The position numbers were made by a program, and so were the translations under genes. A DNA stretch of 37,004 nucleotides from Acidimicrobiia bacterium (lineage in GTDB: Bacteria > Actinomycetota > Acidimicrobiia > Acidimicrobiales > Bin134): contig JAJEDQ010000190.1 of the NCBI GenBank assembly GCA_022821445.1, forward strand, positions 1-37,004. The letters run 5' to 3'. Of this stretch, positions 1 through 9,103 are shown in pieces; position 1 is the first letter of the stretch; the number at the start of each line of letters is the position of its first letter. Under the pieces are notes generated by a model. That model did no database searches and was not told the origin of the DNA. It saw only the letters and a list, made by a program, of their open reading frames with translations.

Positions 1-303
1 GGTCCCCACCGTGGATCGGGGGTTGCGCGACGCGCTCTTCTGGTCGATGGATATGGCCGGTGACAGGCCGTCGATGAAATCCACGTCGGGCTTGTCCATT
101 TGGCCTAGGAACTGACGGGCGTAAGCCGACAGCGACTCCACGTAGCGGCGCTGCCCTTCGGCGTAAATGGTGTCGAAGGCCAGCGAGGATTTCCCCGACC
201 CGGAGATGCCGGTGAATACGATGAGCTGGTCGCGGGGTATCGTCAGGTGGACGTCGCGCAGGTTGTGCTCACGCGCCCCATGGATGACGATCTCGTCGGC
301 CAC
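1..303 (-). CDS. uvrA: UvrA, excinuclease ABC subunit A (N-terminal part only)
   Basis: ATPase that finds bulky DNA lesions and loads UvrB in nucleotide excision repair. Only the first 101 codons are present and the gene runs off the left edge. My translation begins [15 protein letters not shown] and contains the Walker A motif GISGSGKSS and the UvrA-typical stretches [22 protein letters not shown] and [11 protein letters not shown]. The GTG at 303-301 is chosen because a TAA lies four codons upstream in frame. It sits 6 nt behind a TANNNT box, so the mRNA may be leaderless. The gene is divergent from the oxidoreductase at 384 and is separated from uvrB only by that gene. I see no LexA-type box in the 80-bp divergent gap. 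Confidence 0.95.
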   Translation of the reverse strand, partial: MADEIVIHGAREHNLRDVHLTIPRDQLIVFTGISGSGKSSLAFDTIYAEGQRRYVESLSAYARQFLGQMDKPDVDFIDGLSPAISIDQKSASRNPRSTVGT

Positions 304-309
304 GCAGTG

Positions 310-315
310 AACTTA
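310..315 (-). promoter_or_regulatory. Putative -10 box of uvrA (leaderless)
   Basis: TAAGTT read on the minus strand fits the actinobacterial TANNNT -10 consensus. It lies 6 nt upstream of the uvrA GTG, the spacing expected when transcription starts at the start codon. No convincing -35 was seen. Confidence 0.35.
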
Positions 316-383
316 TCGGCCCGCGCTGACAATTGAGACAGGAGAGATGGAAAGAGTCGGAGAAAAGGGACCCGAATAGCCCC

Positions 384-2363
384 ATGCCCTACCCCAACGT
401 GTTCCAGCCGCTCGACATCGGCGGCTGCACGCTGCCCAATCGAATCGTCCGGGCCGCCCACAGCACCGGCGCGGTGGGCGAAGACCTGATCGCCTACCAC
501 GAGGCCCGGGCCCAAGGCGGCGCCGCGCTCACCATCCTCCAGATCGCCGGGGTCCACCCCTCGTCGCCCACCGACATCCCGGTGTTCACCGACCGGGTGC
601 TCCCGTTCTACGAGGAGTTGGCCACACGCCTGCATGCCGCCGGCGGGAAGGTGTTCCAGCAGCTTTGGCACGGTGGCGCGGCCATCGAGCAGCGGTCGCT
701 CCAGAACTTCCAGCAGCCCTTGGCCCCCAGCGCCATCCCCAGCCCGATGGTGGGAGTGGTCCCCCAGGAGCTGACCCAGGCCATGATCGACGAGCTGGTG
801 GAGGCGTTCGCCACCGCGGCCCGTCGGTGCGAGCAGGGCGGACTCGACGGGGTGGAACTCCACGGCGCTCACGGCTACCTGATCGGCCAGTTCCTATCCC
901 CTGCCACCAACCTGCGAGACGACGACTACGGGGGCAGCTTGGAGAACCGCACCCGGTTCCTGCGGGAGATTCTGGCCGCCATCCGCAACGAGACCAGCCC
1001 CGGCTTCCCCGTCGGGATCCGCATCTCCGCCGACGACCAGATTGAAGGCGGGGTCGAGCCGGAGGAAGCCGCCGTCATCGCCAAGTTGGTGGAACCCGAC
1101 ATCGACTTCCTGGACGTGTCGCTCTCGTCGTACTGGCGCTTCCATCGGTTGCTGTCCACGCTGGACGAGGGACTGGGCTACGAGGTGCCCACCAGCGAGG
1201 TGGTCACCAAGGCGGTGGATGCGCCCACCATCGTCACCGGCCGCATCACCACCCTCGACCACGCCGAGCACCTGATCAAGAGCGGGGTGGCCGATCTGGT
1301 GTCCATCGTGCGGGGGATGATCGCCGACCCCGAGCTGGTAGCCAAGGCCCGCGACGGCCGGGAAAGCGAGATCCGGCCGTGTATCGGCACGTCGGTGGGT
1401 TGTGTGGCCCGCTTCATGGTGGCCGGAAAAATGCGCTGCGTTGTCAACACCGCGGCCGGCCAGGAGGCCAAGGTGCCGTTCGACCCGCTCGACCGGGTGG
1501 CCGAGCCCAGGCGGGTGCTCGTGGCTGGCGGCGGCCCAGCCGGTCTCGAGGCAGCCCGCACCGCGGCCCTGCGAGGCCACGATGTGATCGTCTACGAGAT
1601 GACCGGCGAACTGGGCGGCCAGGTGCGCATGGGGGCCTCGGCCCCGCCACGATCCGACCTGGGGGCGATCACCGCCTTTTTGGCCGACGAGCTCGACCGC
1701 CTCGGCGTGACCGTGAAGCTCCGCTCCCCCGTCGATCCCGACGTAGTGGCCGAGGAGCGGCCCGACGAGCTGATCATCGCCACCGGCACCACCCCCCGCC
1801 GGGGCTTCCAGATCTCCGCGCCGTCAACACCAGTCCTCGGTGCCGACCTGCCCCACGTCTACACCAGTTGGGAGGTGCTGGGCTTCGGCGGCCGAGCCGC
1901 TATCGGCCAAAGGGCAGTGGTGTTCGACGACACCGGCACGTTCGAGGCAATCTCGGTGTGCGATTCCCTGATGGCGGCGGGCGCAGAGGTGACCTTCCTC
2001 AGCCGCCACGAACAGCTGGGGGCCACCATCCTGTACCCGGCCGCCACCGTTGAGGCCAGCCGCGAACGGCTGCTAAGCGGACCGCTCTCCTTCACCCCCG
2101 CAGTGGCGCTCCGGGAGATCACCTCCGAGGCAGTGGTGGCCCGCGACCTGGGCACCTACACCGAACGGAGCTTCGAAGCCGACACCGTGGTGATCGTGAG
2201 CTATCACGACTGCAACAACGAGCTGGCCGATCACCTGCGCTCCGAAACGGATGAGCGATCCGGCACACCCCGCTTCAACATGCATCTGGTGGGCGACGTC
2301 AACGGCACCAACAGCATCATGGCCGCCATCCACGCCGGTGCCCGAGTAGGCCGGGAGATCTGA
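384..2363 (+). CDS. Old-yellow-enzyme-type NADH:flavin oxidoreductase with C-terminal FAD/NAD domain
   Basis: Member of the 2,4-dienoyl-CoA reductase/trimethylamine dehydrogenase family. It has an FMN TIM barrel (about residues 1-320; GAHGYLIGQFLSPATNLRDD is the family's HxGHGYL-like signature) followed by a two-dinucleotide-binding domain (VLVAGGGPAGLEAA near residue 375). Length of 659 aa is usual. Substrate unknown; a cytoplasmic enoyl or amine reductase is plausible. The [4Fe-4S] region, normally C-x2-C-x2/3-C-x11/12-C, reads C333-x2-T336-x3-C340-x11-C352, so one ligand position is Thr. ATG 384 is preferred over TTG 333 because homology begins at PYPNVFQPL and nothing precedes TTG. Stands alone on the plus strand; converges with uvrB 12 nt away. 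Confidence 0.85.
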   Translation: MPYPNVFQPLDIGGCTLPNRIVRAAHSTGAVGEDLIAYHEARAQGGAALTILQIAGVHPSSPTDIPVFTDRVLPFYEELATRLHAAGGKVFQQLWHGGAAIEQRSLQNFQQPLAPSAIPSPMVGVVPQELTQAMIDELVEAFATAARRCEQGGLDGVELHGAHGYLIGQFLSPATNLRDDDYGGSLENRTRFLREILAAIRNETSPGFPVGIRISADDQIEGGVEPEEAAVIAKLVEPDIDFLDVSLSSYWRFHRLLSTLDEGLGYEVPTSEVVTKAVDAPTIVTGRITTLDHAEHLIKSGVADLVSIVRGMIADPELVAKARDGRESEIRPCIGTSVGCVARFMVAGKMRCVVNTAAGQEAKVPFDPLDRVAEPRRVLVAGGGPAGLEAARTAALRGHDVIVYEMTGELGGQVRMGASAPPRSDLGAITAFLADELDRLGVTVKLRSPVDPDVVAEERPDELIIATGTTPRRGFQISAPSTPVLGADLPHVYTSWEVLGFGGRAAIGQRAVVFDDTGTFEAISVCDSLMAAGAEVTFLSRHEQLGATILYPAATVEASRERLLSGPLSFTPAVALREITSEAVVARDLGTYTERSFEADTVVIVSYHDCNNELADHLRSETDERSGTPRFNMHLVGDVNGTNSIMAAIHAGARVGREI

Positions 2364-2375
2364 AGAAGACAGCTC

Positions 2376-4415
2376 CTAGACCATCGCCCGAAGGTCGCGC
2401 TGCAAGTCCTTGATCTCGTCTCGCAGACGGGCGGCGTACTCGAACTTCAGCTCAGCGGCGGCGTCGTTCATCTCCTCGGTGAGGGTGTGAATGAGGCGCT
2501 CGATGCCCCCGGTGTCCAAGTCGATCACCTCGGGGCGCCGTCGAGACTGATCCATTGAGCGGGAGCGCTGGGCCCCGCCGGGAATGGGCACGCCGTCTTC
2601 GGCAGGACGCAGCTCGGCCAGGATGTCGCTGACTGCCTTGCGGATGGTCTGGGGGTTGATGCCGTGCTGCTCGTTGAAGGCCTGCTGCAATCCCCTCCGC
2701 CGGTGGGTCTCGGAGATGGCCCGTCTCATGGAGTCGGTCACTATGTCGGCGTACATGACCACTTGGCCGTCCACGTTGCGGGCTGCCCGGCCGATGGTTT
2801 GGATCAGCGAGGTCTCACTGCGAAGGAACCCCTCCTTGTCGGCGTCGAGGATGGCCACCAGCGACACCTCGGGCAGGTCCAGACCCTCCCGCAGCAGGTT
2901 GATGCCCACCAGCACGTCGAACTCCCCCAGCCGCAGGTCGCGCAGGATCTCGATTCGCTCGATGGTGTCGACCTCGCTGTGCAGATAGCGAACCCGCACC
3001 CCCAGCTCCAGCAGGTATTCGGTGAGATCCTCGGCCATCTTCTTGGTCAAGGTGGTCACCAGCACCCGCTGGCTCGCCTCGGTGCGGTCCTCGATGAGCT
3101 TCATAAGGTCGTCGATCTGGCCCTTGGTGGGGCGCACTTGCACTTCGGGGTCCACCAGACCGGTCGGACGCACGATCTGCTCTACCACCTGATCGGACAC
3201 GTTGATCTCGTAGTCGCTGGGAGTGGCCGACAGAAACACCACCTGGCCCACCCGCTCCATGACCTCCTCGAACCGCAGCGGCCGGTTGTCCACCGCGGAG
3301 GGCAGACGAAATCCATGGTCCACCAGCGTGTTCTTGCGACTGCGGTCGCCCTCGAACTGGCCGTGGAGCTGGGGAACGGCCACGTGGGATTCGTCGATCA
3401 CCGTGATGAAGTCGTCGGGGAAGTAGTCCAGCAGCGTGTAGGGCTGCTCGCCGGGGGCCCGGCCGTCGATGTGGCGGGAGTAGTTCTCGATGCCGTTGCA
3501 GAATCCGATCTCCTGCATCATCTCCAGGTCGTAGGTGGTGCGCATTCGCAGCCGCTGTGCCTCCAGCAGCTTCCCCTCTTTCTCGAAACAGGCCAGCCGC
3601 TCCTGGAGCTCTGCCTCGATGCCCTCGATGGCCTGGCGCATCCGCTCGTCGCCGGCCACGTAGTGGGTGGCCGGGAACACCACCACCTCGCTCAAGGCAT
3701 GGAGCCGCTCCCCAGTCACCGGATCGACGGTGGTGATCTGCTCTACCTCGTCGCCGAACAGTTGGATGCGAACCACAAACTCCTCATACGCCGGGTGGAC
3801 TTCGATGACGTCGCCCCGCACGCGGAACCGGCCCCGCACCAGGTTGGTGTCGTTGCGCTCGTACTGCATGTCCACCAGCCGCCGCAGCAGGTCGCGCTGG
3901 TCGTAGCTCTGGCCCGCTTTGGCAATGCACAGCAGGTTCTTGTACTCGTCGGGGCCGCCCAGCCCGTAGATGCACGACACCGACGCCACCACGATCACGT
4001 CCCGCCGGGTCAACAGCGCCTCGGTGGTGGAATGGCGCAGCCGGTCGATCTCGTCGTTCACCGACGAGTCCTTCTCGATGTAGGTGTCGGAGGCCGGCAT
4101 GTAGGCCTCGGGCTGGTAGTAGTCGTAGTACGACACGAAGTACTCCACCCGGTTGTCGGGGAAGAACTCCCGCATCTCGTTGGCCAACTGGGCGGCAAGC
4201 GATTTATTGGGGGCCAGCACCAAGGTAGGCCGCTGCACCTGCTCGATGGTCCACGCCATCGTGGCGCTCTTGCCCGACCCCGTTATGCCCAACAGCGTCT
4301 GGAACCGGTCGCCCCGCTCCAACCCCTCCGAAAGCGCGGCGATGGCCTTGGGCTGGTCTCCCGCAGGCTCGAACGACGAAACCATCCGAAAGGCTGCGTC
4401 CCCCAAGCTGCTCAC
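2376..4415 (-). CDS. uvrB: UvrB, excinuclease ABC subunit B
   Basis: DNA-damage verification helicase of nucleotide excision repair; receives DNA from UvrA and recruits UvrC. At 679 aa it is full length. Visible: Walker [10 protein letters not shown] (residues 43-51; Ser replaces the usual Thr of GKT), the DNA-clamping beta-hairpin with YYDYY (96-100) followed by QPEAYMP, helicase motif VI region ([19 protein letters not shown]), and a C-terminal UVR domain (about 640-675, [22 protein letters not shown]) that contacts UvrC. GTG 4415 is used; it lies 7 nt behind a TAGCAT box. It may also receive read-through from rpsA and the small gene upstream. Confidence 0.97.
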   Translation of the reverse strand: MSSLGDAAFRMVSSFEPAGDQPKAIAALSEGLERGDRFQTLLGITGSGKSATMAWTIEQVQRPTLVLAPNKSLAAQLANEMREFFPDNRVEYFVSYYDYYQPEAYMPASDTYIEKDSSVNDEIDRLRHSTTEALLTRRDVIVVASVSCIYGLGGPDEYKNLLCIAKAGQSYDQRDLLRRLVDMQYERNDTNLVRGRFRVRGDVIEVHPAYEEFVVRIQLFGDEVEQITTVDPVTGERLHALSEVVVFPATHYVAGDERMRQAIEGIEAELQERLACFEKEGKLLEAQRLRMRTTYDLEMMQEIGFCNGIENYSRHIDGRAPGEQPYTLLDYFPDDFITVIDESHVAVPQLHGQFEGDRSRKNTLVDHGFRLPSAVDNRPLRFEEVMERVGQVVFLSATPSDYEINVSDQVVEQIVRPTGLVDPEVQVRPTKGQIDDLMKLIEDRTEASQRVLVTTLTKKMAEDLTEYLLELGVRVRYLHSEVDTIERIEILRDLRLGEFDVLVGINLLREGLDLPEVSLVAILDADKEGFLRSETSLIQTIGRAARNVDGQVVMYADIVTDSMRRAISETHRRRGLQQAFNEQHGINPQTIRKAVSDILAELRPAEDGVPIPGGAQRSRSMDQSRRRPEVIDLDTGGIERLIHTLTEEMNDAAAELKFEYAARLRDEIKDLQRDLRAMV

Positions 4416-4422
4416 CTATGCG

Positions 4423-4428
4423 ATGCTA
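4423..4428 (-). promoter_or_regulatory. Putative -10 box of uvrB (leaderless)
   Basis: TAGCAT on the minus strand, 7 nt before the uvrB GTG. The same hexamer in the context GGTAGCATCG precedes the coiled-coil gene at 10065, which supports it as a promoter element. No clear -35. Confidence 0.4.
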
Positions 4429-4469
4429 CCGGCCTCAATCTGGCCGTCGGCATTGGGATCTACGAGTAT

Positions 4470-4781
4470 TCAGCCCTCTTCGACAGCGGGCAGGGCCGTC
4501 GGTACCCACAGCTCGGCGAACTCTCGCGCTGACAGGGATTCCAGATCCTGGAGAAGAACTGCGCCCTCCTCCCAGCTGCGCTCGCTGAGTACCTGGCCAG
4601 ACTCAATCATGAGCACCTGGAACTTATGGCTCGACGGGTGGACACCGTGGTTATCCATCACCACGAACCCCGATATGAGAGCTCCGAACACCCGGAGGGC
4701 ATTCCTCAAACCGGGAATGCGAACCTGCTCCACCTCGAAGACCGAATTAGCCGATGCTTCGGGGTCGTAAGACACCGACAC
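4470..4781 (-). CDS. Hypothetical protein, 103 aa, between rpsA and uvrB
   Basis: I do not recognise this family. The GTG start lies 3 nt after the rpsA TAA, so translation is probably coupled to rpsA. The protein alternates hydrophobic and charged stretches (NALRVFGALISGFVVMDN, KFQVLMIESGQVLSE, GAVLLQDLESLSAREFAELW) as a small folded cytoplasmic protein would; no signal peptide and no cysteines are visible. In mycobacteria this position holds coaE (dephospho-CoA kinase), but there is no P-loop here, so it is not a CoaE. It could be a lineage-specific gene; it could also be a non-coding open frame, although the position and composition argue for a gene. Confidence 0.55.
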   Translation of the reverse strand: MSVSYDPEASANSVFEVEQVRIPGLRNALRVFGALISGFVVMDNHGVHPSSHKFQVLMIESGQVLSERSWEEGAVLLQDLESLSAREFAELWVPTALPAVEEG

Positions 4782-4784
4782 GGG

Positions 4785-6269
4785 TTAGACCTGCTCGACT
4801 GCCTCTTCGTGGGTGCCTTCGAGAACTTCTGAGCCGCCTTCGGCAGTCTCGAAGTCGGGGGGAGATGCCTCAACGCTCTCGAAGTCGGGGGAAGATGCCT
4901 CAACGGCCTCGCCCTCGGCGGGAGTGGCCTCTTGGCCTTCCCCGGTCTCGGAGTAGTACTGGGCCCAGGCCTCGTCTTCATCAGCGGACACGTCCTCAGT
5001 GACCGCGCCTATGTAGTTGCCCTCGGCGTCGTAGGCGTGCTCGCCGAAGTGCTCCTGGAACTCGGCGGCCACCACGCCGCCCTCGGCGGCCTGCTTGATC
5101 GACAGGCTGATGCGGCGGCGGTTGATGTCGAGGTCGATGATCTTCACCCACAGCTCTTCGCCCGGGGTGACCACCTGCTCGGGCAGGTCGATGTGGTGGG
5201 AGGAGATCTCCGAGATGTGGACCAGGCCCTCGATGCTCTCGCCCACCTGCACAAAGGCCCCGAACGGCACCAGCTTGGTGACCCGGCCATACACCAGCTC
5301 GCCAACCTGGTGGCTGGTGGCGAACTCCTGCCATGGATCCTGCTGGGTGGCCTTCAGCGACAGGCTGATGCGCTCCCGGTCGAGATCCACTTCCAGCACC
5401 TGCACCTCGATCTCGTCGCCCACCTGCACCACCGCGCTGGGGTGATCGACGTGCTTCCACGACAGCTCGGACACGTGCACCAGGCCGTCCATACCGCCCA
5501 AATCCACGAACGCGCCGAAGTTCACCACCGACGACACCACGCCGCTGCGTCGCTCGCCCGGCTTGAGGTTGTCCAAGAATGCCTCGCGCTGTTCCTTCTC
5601 GGTCTCCTCCAGCCACGCCCGGCGGGACAGCACCACGTTGTTGCGGTTCTTGTCCAGCTCGATGATCTTGGCCTCCAGGGTCTGGCCGATATATGGCTGG
5701 AGATCGCGCACCCGGCGCAACTCCACCAGCGAGGCAGGCAAAAAGCCCCGCAGACCGATGTCCACGATCAAACCGCCTTTGACCACTTCGATCACCGGGC
5801 CCGAGACGGTGCCTTCCTTCGCCTTGACATCTTCGATGTTGCCCCATGCCCGCTCGTACTGGGCCCGCTTCTTCGACAGGATCAGGTGGCCGTCCTTGTC
5901 CTCCTTCTGGAGCACCAGGGCCTCGATCTCCTCGCCGAGGGTGACGATCTCGCCGGGGTCAACCACGTTGCGGATGGACAGCTCCCGAGTGGGGATGATC
6001 CCCTCCGACTTGTAGCCGATGTCCAGCAGCACCTCGTCGCGGTCGACCTTCACCACCTTGCCGGAGACGATCTGGCCGTCTTCCACCTGGATCATGGTGG
6101 CGGTGTATGCGTCGTCCAAGAACTGGTCTTCGATGTCCTGGTCGGTGATCTGGCGAGGGGTGTAGTTCCCCTCAGCATCAAAGGTTCCCACACCGTCGGG
6201 GGCGTCGATCACAGCCGTGGCGGCTGGCGGTGCGGGCTGGGGGGATGGGGCGGTATCGAGGTCGGACAC
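4785..6269 (-). CDS. rpsA: Ribosomal protein S1
   Basis: 30S ribosomal protein S1, which binds mRNA during initiation. The 494 aa hold four S1 (OB-fold) repeats at about residues 62-134, 152-217, 237-306 and 322-393; the last two are the best conserved (GVVSSVVNFGAFVDLGGMDGLVHVSELSW; GRVTKLVPFGAFVQVGESIEGLVHISEIS). Four domains is the usual actinobacterial form, against six in E. coli. The C-terminal tail (about 400-494) is acidic and contains a 10-residue tandem repeat. GTG 6269 has a GAGG about 10 nt upstream. The gene follows polA by 98 nt on the same strand, and that gap contains a TAGCAT box. Confidence 0.96.
   Translation of the reverse strand: MSDLDTAPSPQPAPPAATAVIDAPDGVGTFDAEGNYTPRQITDQDIEDQFLDDAYTATMIQVEDGQIVSGKVVKVDRDEVLLDIGYKSEGIIPTRELSIRNVVDPGEIVTLGEEIEALVLQKEDKDGHLILSKKRAQYERAWGNIEDVKAKEGTVSGPVIEVVKGGLIVDIGLRGFLPASLVELRRVRDLQPYIGQTLEAKIIELDKNRNNVVLSRRAWLEETEKEQREAFLDNLKPGERRSGVVSSVVNFGAFVDLGGMDGLVHVSELSWKHVDHPSAVVQVGDEIEVQVLEVDLDRERISLSLKATQQDPWQEFATSHQVGELVYGRVTKLVPFGAFVQVGESIEGLVHISEISSHHIDLPEQVVTPGEELWVKIIDLDINRRRISLSIKQAAEGGVVAAEFQEHFGEHAYDAEGNYIGAVTEDVSADEDEAWAQYYSETGEGQEATPAEGEAVEASSPDFESVEASPPDFETAEGGSEVLEGTHEEAVEQV
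4848..4905 (-). repeat. 30-bp tandem duplication in the rpsA tail
   Basis: Two 30-bp units starting at 4848 and 4878 differ at few positions and encode EASSPDFESV and EASPPDFETA in the acidic S1 tail. The period is a multiple of three, so frame is kept. Slippage is the likely origin. Confidence 0.8.
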
Positions 6270-6341
6270 GTTGAGTTGAGCCTCACAGGAGGAAGTGGAT
6301 AGGACAATGGGCGCGGCACAGCAGCCTGAACCGGCCCGATG

Positions 6342-6347
6342 ATGCTA
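6342..6347 (-). promoter_or_regulatory. Putative -10 box in the polA-rpsA gap
   Basis: TAGCAT on the minus strand, giving rpsA its own transcript with a leader of about 65 nt. This is the same hexamer as seen before uvrB, the coiled-coil gene and the antitoxin. No clear -35; no SECIS, riboswitch or other structured leader was recognised in 6270-6367. Confidence 0.3.
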
Positions 6348-6367
6348 GCAGCACGCTTTGAACTGGG

Positions 6368-9103
6368 CTACTTGGCGTCGGCCCAGGTGTGCCCCGACGA
6401 CAGGTGCACTTCGAGGGGAACCTTCAGGTCGTAGGCCTCGCCCATCGTTGTCACGGTGAGCTCGGCCACTCCGTCGTGCTCGCCCTCGGGAACCTCCAGG
6501 ATCAACTCGTCGTGTACTTGGAGGATGATGCGGCTGGCGAAGCCCTGGTCTTGGAGCGCGTGGTCGATTCTCACCAGGGCCACCTTGAAGATGTCGGCGG
6601 CCAGCCCCTGGATGCCGGCGTTCATGGCCTGGCGCTCGGCCGCTTGGCGAAGCCGGAAATTGGAGGAGTTGATCTCGGGAATCCGAAGCCGCCGCCCGAA
6701 CAGGGTCTCGGTGTAGCCCCGGGACCGGGCCTCGGCCACCGCTCGATCCATGTACTCCCGCAGCGCGGGGAAGGCCCCGAAGTAGGCGTCGAGGATCACC
6801 GCGGCCTCTCCCGTGGGGATGTTCAGCCGCGATCCCAAGCCGTAGGCCTCCATGCCGTAGGCCAGACCGTAGGAAACCATCTTGGCGGTGGACCGCTCCT
6901 CAATCCCCACCGCGCCGGGATCGATGCCGAACACCTGGGCGGCCACAGAGGTGTGGACGTCCTGGCCCGACTCGAACGCGTGGATCAGCCCGGGATCCTC
7001 GGCCAGGTGGGCGATGCAGCGCAGCTCGATCTGGTTGTAGTCGGCCACCAGCAGCTCGCAGCCCTCCGCAGCCACGAACACCTCCCGGAATACCCGCCCG
7101 GTCTCGGTGCGCACCGGGATGTTGTGCAGGTTGGGGGCATCGGAGCTGAGCCGCCCGGTGCGGGCCACCGTCTGGTTGAAAGTGGCCCGGATGCGGTTAT
7201 CGGGCTCAAGCCCCACGGCGGCCACCAGGCCCTCCCCGTAAGTGGAGCGCAGCTTCTCCACCTCCCGGTAGTCCAGCAGCGCATCCACCACCGGATGCTC
7301 GCCCCGCAGCTTCTCCAGGGTGCCGGCGTCGGTGGAGTAAGCCCCGGTCTTGGTCTTCTTCTGAGGGGGAAGGCCCAGCTTGTCGAACAGCAGCTCGCCC
7401 ACCTGCTTGGAGGAGTTCACGTTGAAGCTCCCCTCGCCCGCGGCATCGATCACCAGCGCCCGAAGCCGCTCGGCGTCGGCCACCAGCCGGTCGCGCAGGC
7501 CGGTCAACCCCTCCACGTCCACCCCGATGCCCATGTGCTCCATGCGGGCCAGCACCCGAACCAGGGGCACCTCCATGTCATCGTTGAGGCCTCTCAGGCC
7601 TTGGGCGTCCAAGGCGTCCAGGAGTGGAGCAGCCAGATGGGACACGGCCAGGGCCTGAAGGCCAGCCTGCATCGCCGGCACCACCGAATCGCCGGAATCG
7701 TCGTCGAACAGCCGGCCCTCGTCGGGCTGATCGATCCCCGGCAACTCCATCGCCGTGTGCGTCCGCATCAGATCGTCGAGCCCGAATCGCCCGCTGGCCG
7801 GGTCCAGGAGGTAGGCGGCGATCTGGGCATCCAGGGTAAGCCCGGCGGCATCGATGCCCTGTGAGAGAAGCCACAAGACAAACGGCTTGACGTCGTGGCC
7901 CATGAAGGGGGTTCCAGCACTGAAGAATGCGGCCAGGGCATCGTGGCCCGAGGATTCCAACAGCTCGGAGGGCAGCCACATGGTTTGGCCAGCGTCGCGG
8001 TCGGCAACCATGGCCAGGCCCAGCAGCCGGCGTCGATGGGGTTGGCTCCGGTCGAACGGGTCGCCCCAACCTGCGGCCAGGGCCACCGGCTCGCCGCTGT
8101 CGGCCAGCCGATTCAGCGCTTCGATGGCGGAATCTGCGGTCGAGATGGTCTCCACCGCGGCCTCCAATGCCCCACCAGCGTCGCCGTCGCCGCCCAGATC
8201 CACTTCCAGCACTTCGGCCACGAAGTCGCGGAGGCTTCTGAACTCCAAGAAGTCGAACATCTCCTCGATCTCGGCGGTCTTGGGCGGGGCCAAGCCCAGA
8301 TCGTCCACCCCCAGGTCGAGGGGGACGTCTCGCAACAGCTCCATCAGCTCCAAGTTGAGCTTCACCCGGTCTTGGGCCTCGTCCAGGTTCTCCTGGAGCT
8401 TCGGGGTCTGGTCGGCCACGTGCTGATACAGCTCGTCGATAGAGCCGTAGGCGTTGATGAGCTTGGCCGCGGTCTTCTCCCCCACCCCGTTCACACCGGG
8501 CAGGTTGTCGGAGGGGTCGCCTCGCAAGGCGGCGTAGGCCACGTAGTCCGACGGCTTCACCCCGGTGCGCTCCTCAATGCCGGCCTCGTCGTAGAGGGCG
8601 TAGTCGGACACCCCCCGCTTGTTGTAGAGCACCCGAACGTGGGGGTCTTCCACCAGTTGGTAGGCATCCCGGTCGCCGGTCACCACGATCACGTTCTCGC
8701 CCCGGTCGCGGGCCTGGGTGGCCAGCGTGGCGATCACATCGTCGGCCTCCACCCCGACGTGGTCCACCGCGGCGATCCCCAGCGTGTCCACCAGCTGGCG
8801 GACAATTCCCATCTGCTGGCGCAGCGCTTCGGGAGTCTCCTCCCGGTTGGCCTTGTAGCTCGACTCCCGCTCGTGGCGGAAGGTCGGCTCGCGCCGGTCG
8901 AAGGCCACCCCTACCCGGTCGGGACCGTGGTCGCGCAGGAGGGTCAACAGCATCCTGGTGAAGCCGTAAACCGCGTTGGTCACCTGTCCGCTGGCGGTGG
9001 TCATGTCCTCGGGCACGGCGAAAAAAGCCCGGTAGACCAGCGAGTTCCCGTCCACCAGCATGACGGTGCCCGGATCCTGGCCTGCGGCGCCCCCCTCAGC
9101 CAT
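6368..9103 (-). CDS. polA: DNA polymerase I
   Basis: Repair and Okazaki-fragment polymerase with 5' nuclease; 911 aa. Residues 1-300 are the 5'-3' nuclease (VDGNSLVYRAFFAVP, EADDVIATLA, GDPSDNLPGVNGVGEKTA). The central 3'-5' exonuclease fold (about 310-500) lacks the DxE metal motif, so proofreading is probably absent, as in mycobacterial PolA. Polymerase motifs: A with D688 (DYNQIELR; Asn replaces the usual Ser), B with K741 and Y745 (AKMVSYGLAYGM), C with D865 (VHDE). Tyr at 745, where E. coli has Phe762, is known to reduce discrimination against dideoxynucleotides in M. tuberculosis Pol I. The ATG overlaps the end of the ANTAR regulator gene by 8 nt, so the two are co-transcribed and probably coupled. 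Confidence 0.97.
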   Translation of the reverse strand: MAEGGAAGQDPGTVMLVDGNSLVYRAFFAVPEDMTTASGQVTNAVYGFTRMLLTLLRDHGPDRVGVAFDRREPTFRHERESSYKANREETPEALRQQMGIVRQLVDTLGIAAVDHVGVEADDVIATLATQARDRGENVIVVTGDRDAYQLVEDPHVRVLYNKRGVSDYALYDEAGIEERTGVKPSDYVAYAALRGDPSDNLPGVNGVGEKTAAKLINAYGSIDELYQHVADQTPKLQENLDEAQDRVKLNLELMELLRDVPLDLGVDDLGLAPPKTAEIEEMFDFLEFRSLRDFVAEVLEVDLGGDGDAGGALEAAVETISTADSAIEALNRLADSGEPVALAAGWGDPFDRSQPHRRRLLGLAMVADRDAGQTMWLPSELLESSGHDALAAFFSAGTPFMGHDVKPFVLWLLSQGIDAAGLTLDAQIAAYLLDPASGRFGLDDLMRTHTAMELPGIDQPDEGRLFDDDSGDSVVPAMQAGLQALAVSHLAAPLLDALDAQGLRGLNDDMEVPLVRVLARMEHMGIGVDVEGLTGLRDRLVADAERLRALVIDAAGEGSFNVNSSKQVGELLFDKLGLPPQKKTKTGAYSTDAGTLEKLRGEHPVVDALLDYREVEKLRSTYGEGLVAAVGLEPDNRIRATFNQTVARTGRLSSDAPNLHNIPVRTETGRVFREVFVAAEGCELLVADYNQIELRCIAHLAEDPGLIHAFESGQDVHTSVAAQVFGIDPGAVGIEERSTAKMVSYGLAYGMEAYGLGSRLNIPTGEAAVILDAYFGAFPALREYMDRAVAEARSRGYTETLFGRRLRIPEINSSNFRLRQAAERQAMNAGIQGLAADIFKVALVRIDHALQDQGFASRIILQVHDELILEVPEGEHDGVAELTVTTMGEAYDLKVPLEVHLSSGHTWADAK

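Noticed and set aside
4416-4469. LexA/SOS box before uvrB
   Set aside because: No CGAAC-N4-GTTCG-like sequence is present here or before uvrA.
2664-4532. 622-aa open frame antisense to uvrB
   Set aside because: His/Leu/Val-rich shadow frame caused by high GC; uvrB itself is complete on the other strand.
4470-4781. coaE (dephospho-CoA kinase) in its usual place
   Set aside because: The 103-aa protein has no Walker A motif and is about half the needed length.
4932-6302. 456-aa open frame antisense to rpsA
   Set aside because: Composition is typical of a mirrored frame and S1 on the minus strand is unambiguous.
6287-6341. AGGAGG on the plus strand followed by ATG
   Set aside because: The frame stops after 11 codons and lies in the rpsA leader; the match to a ribosome site is by chance.
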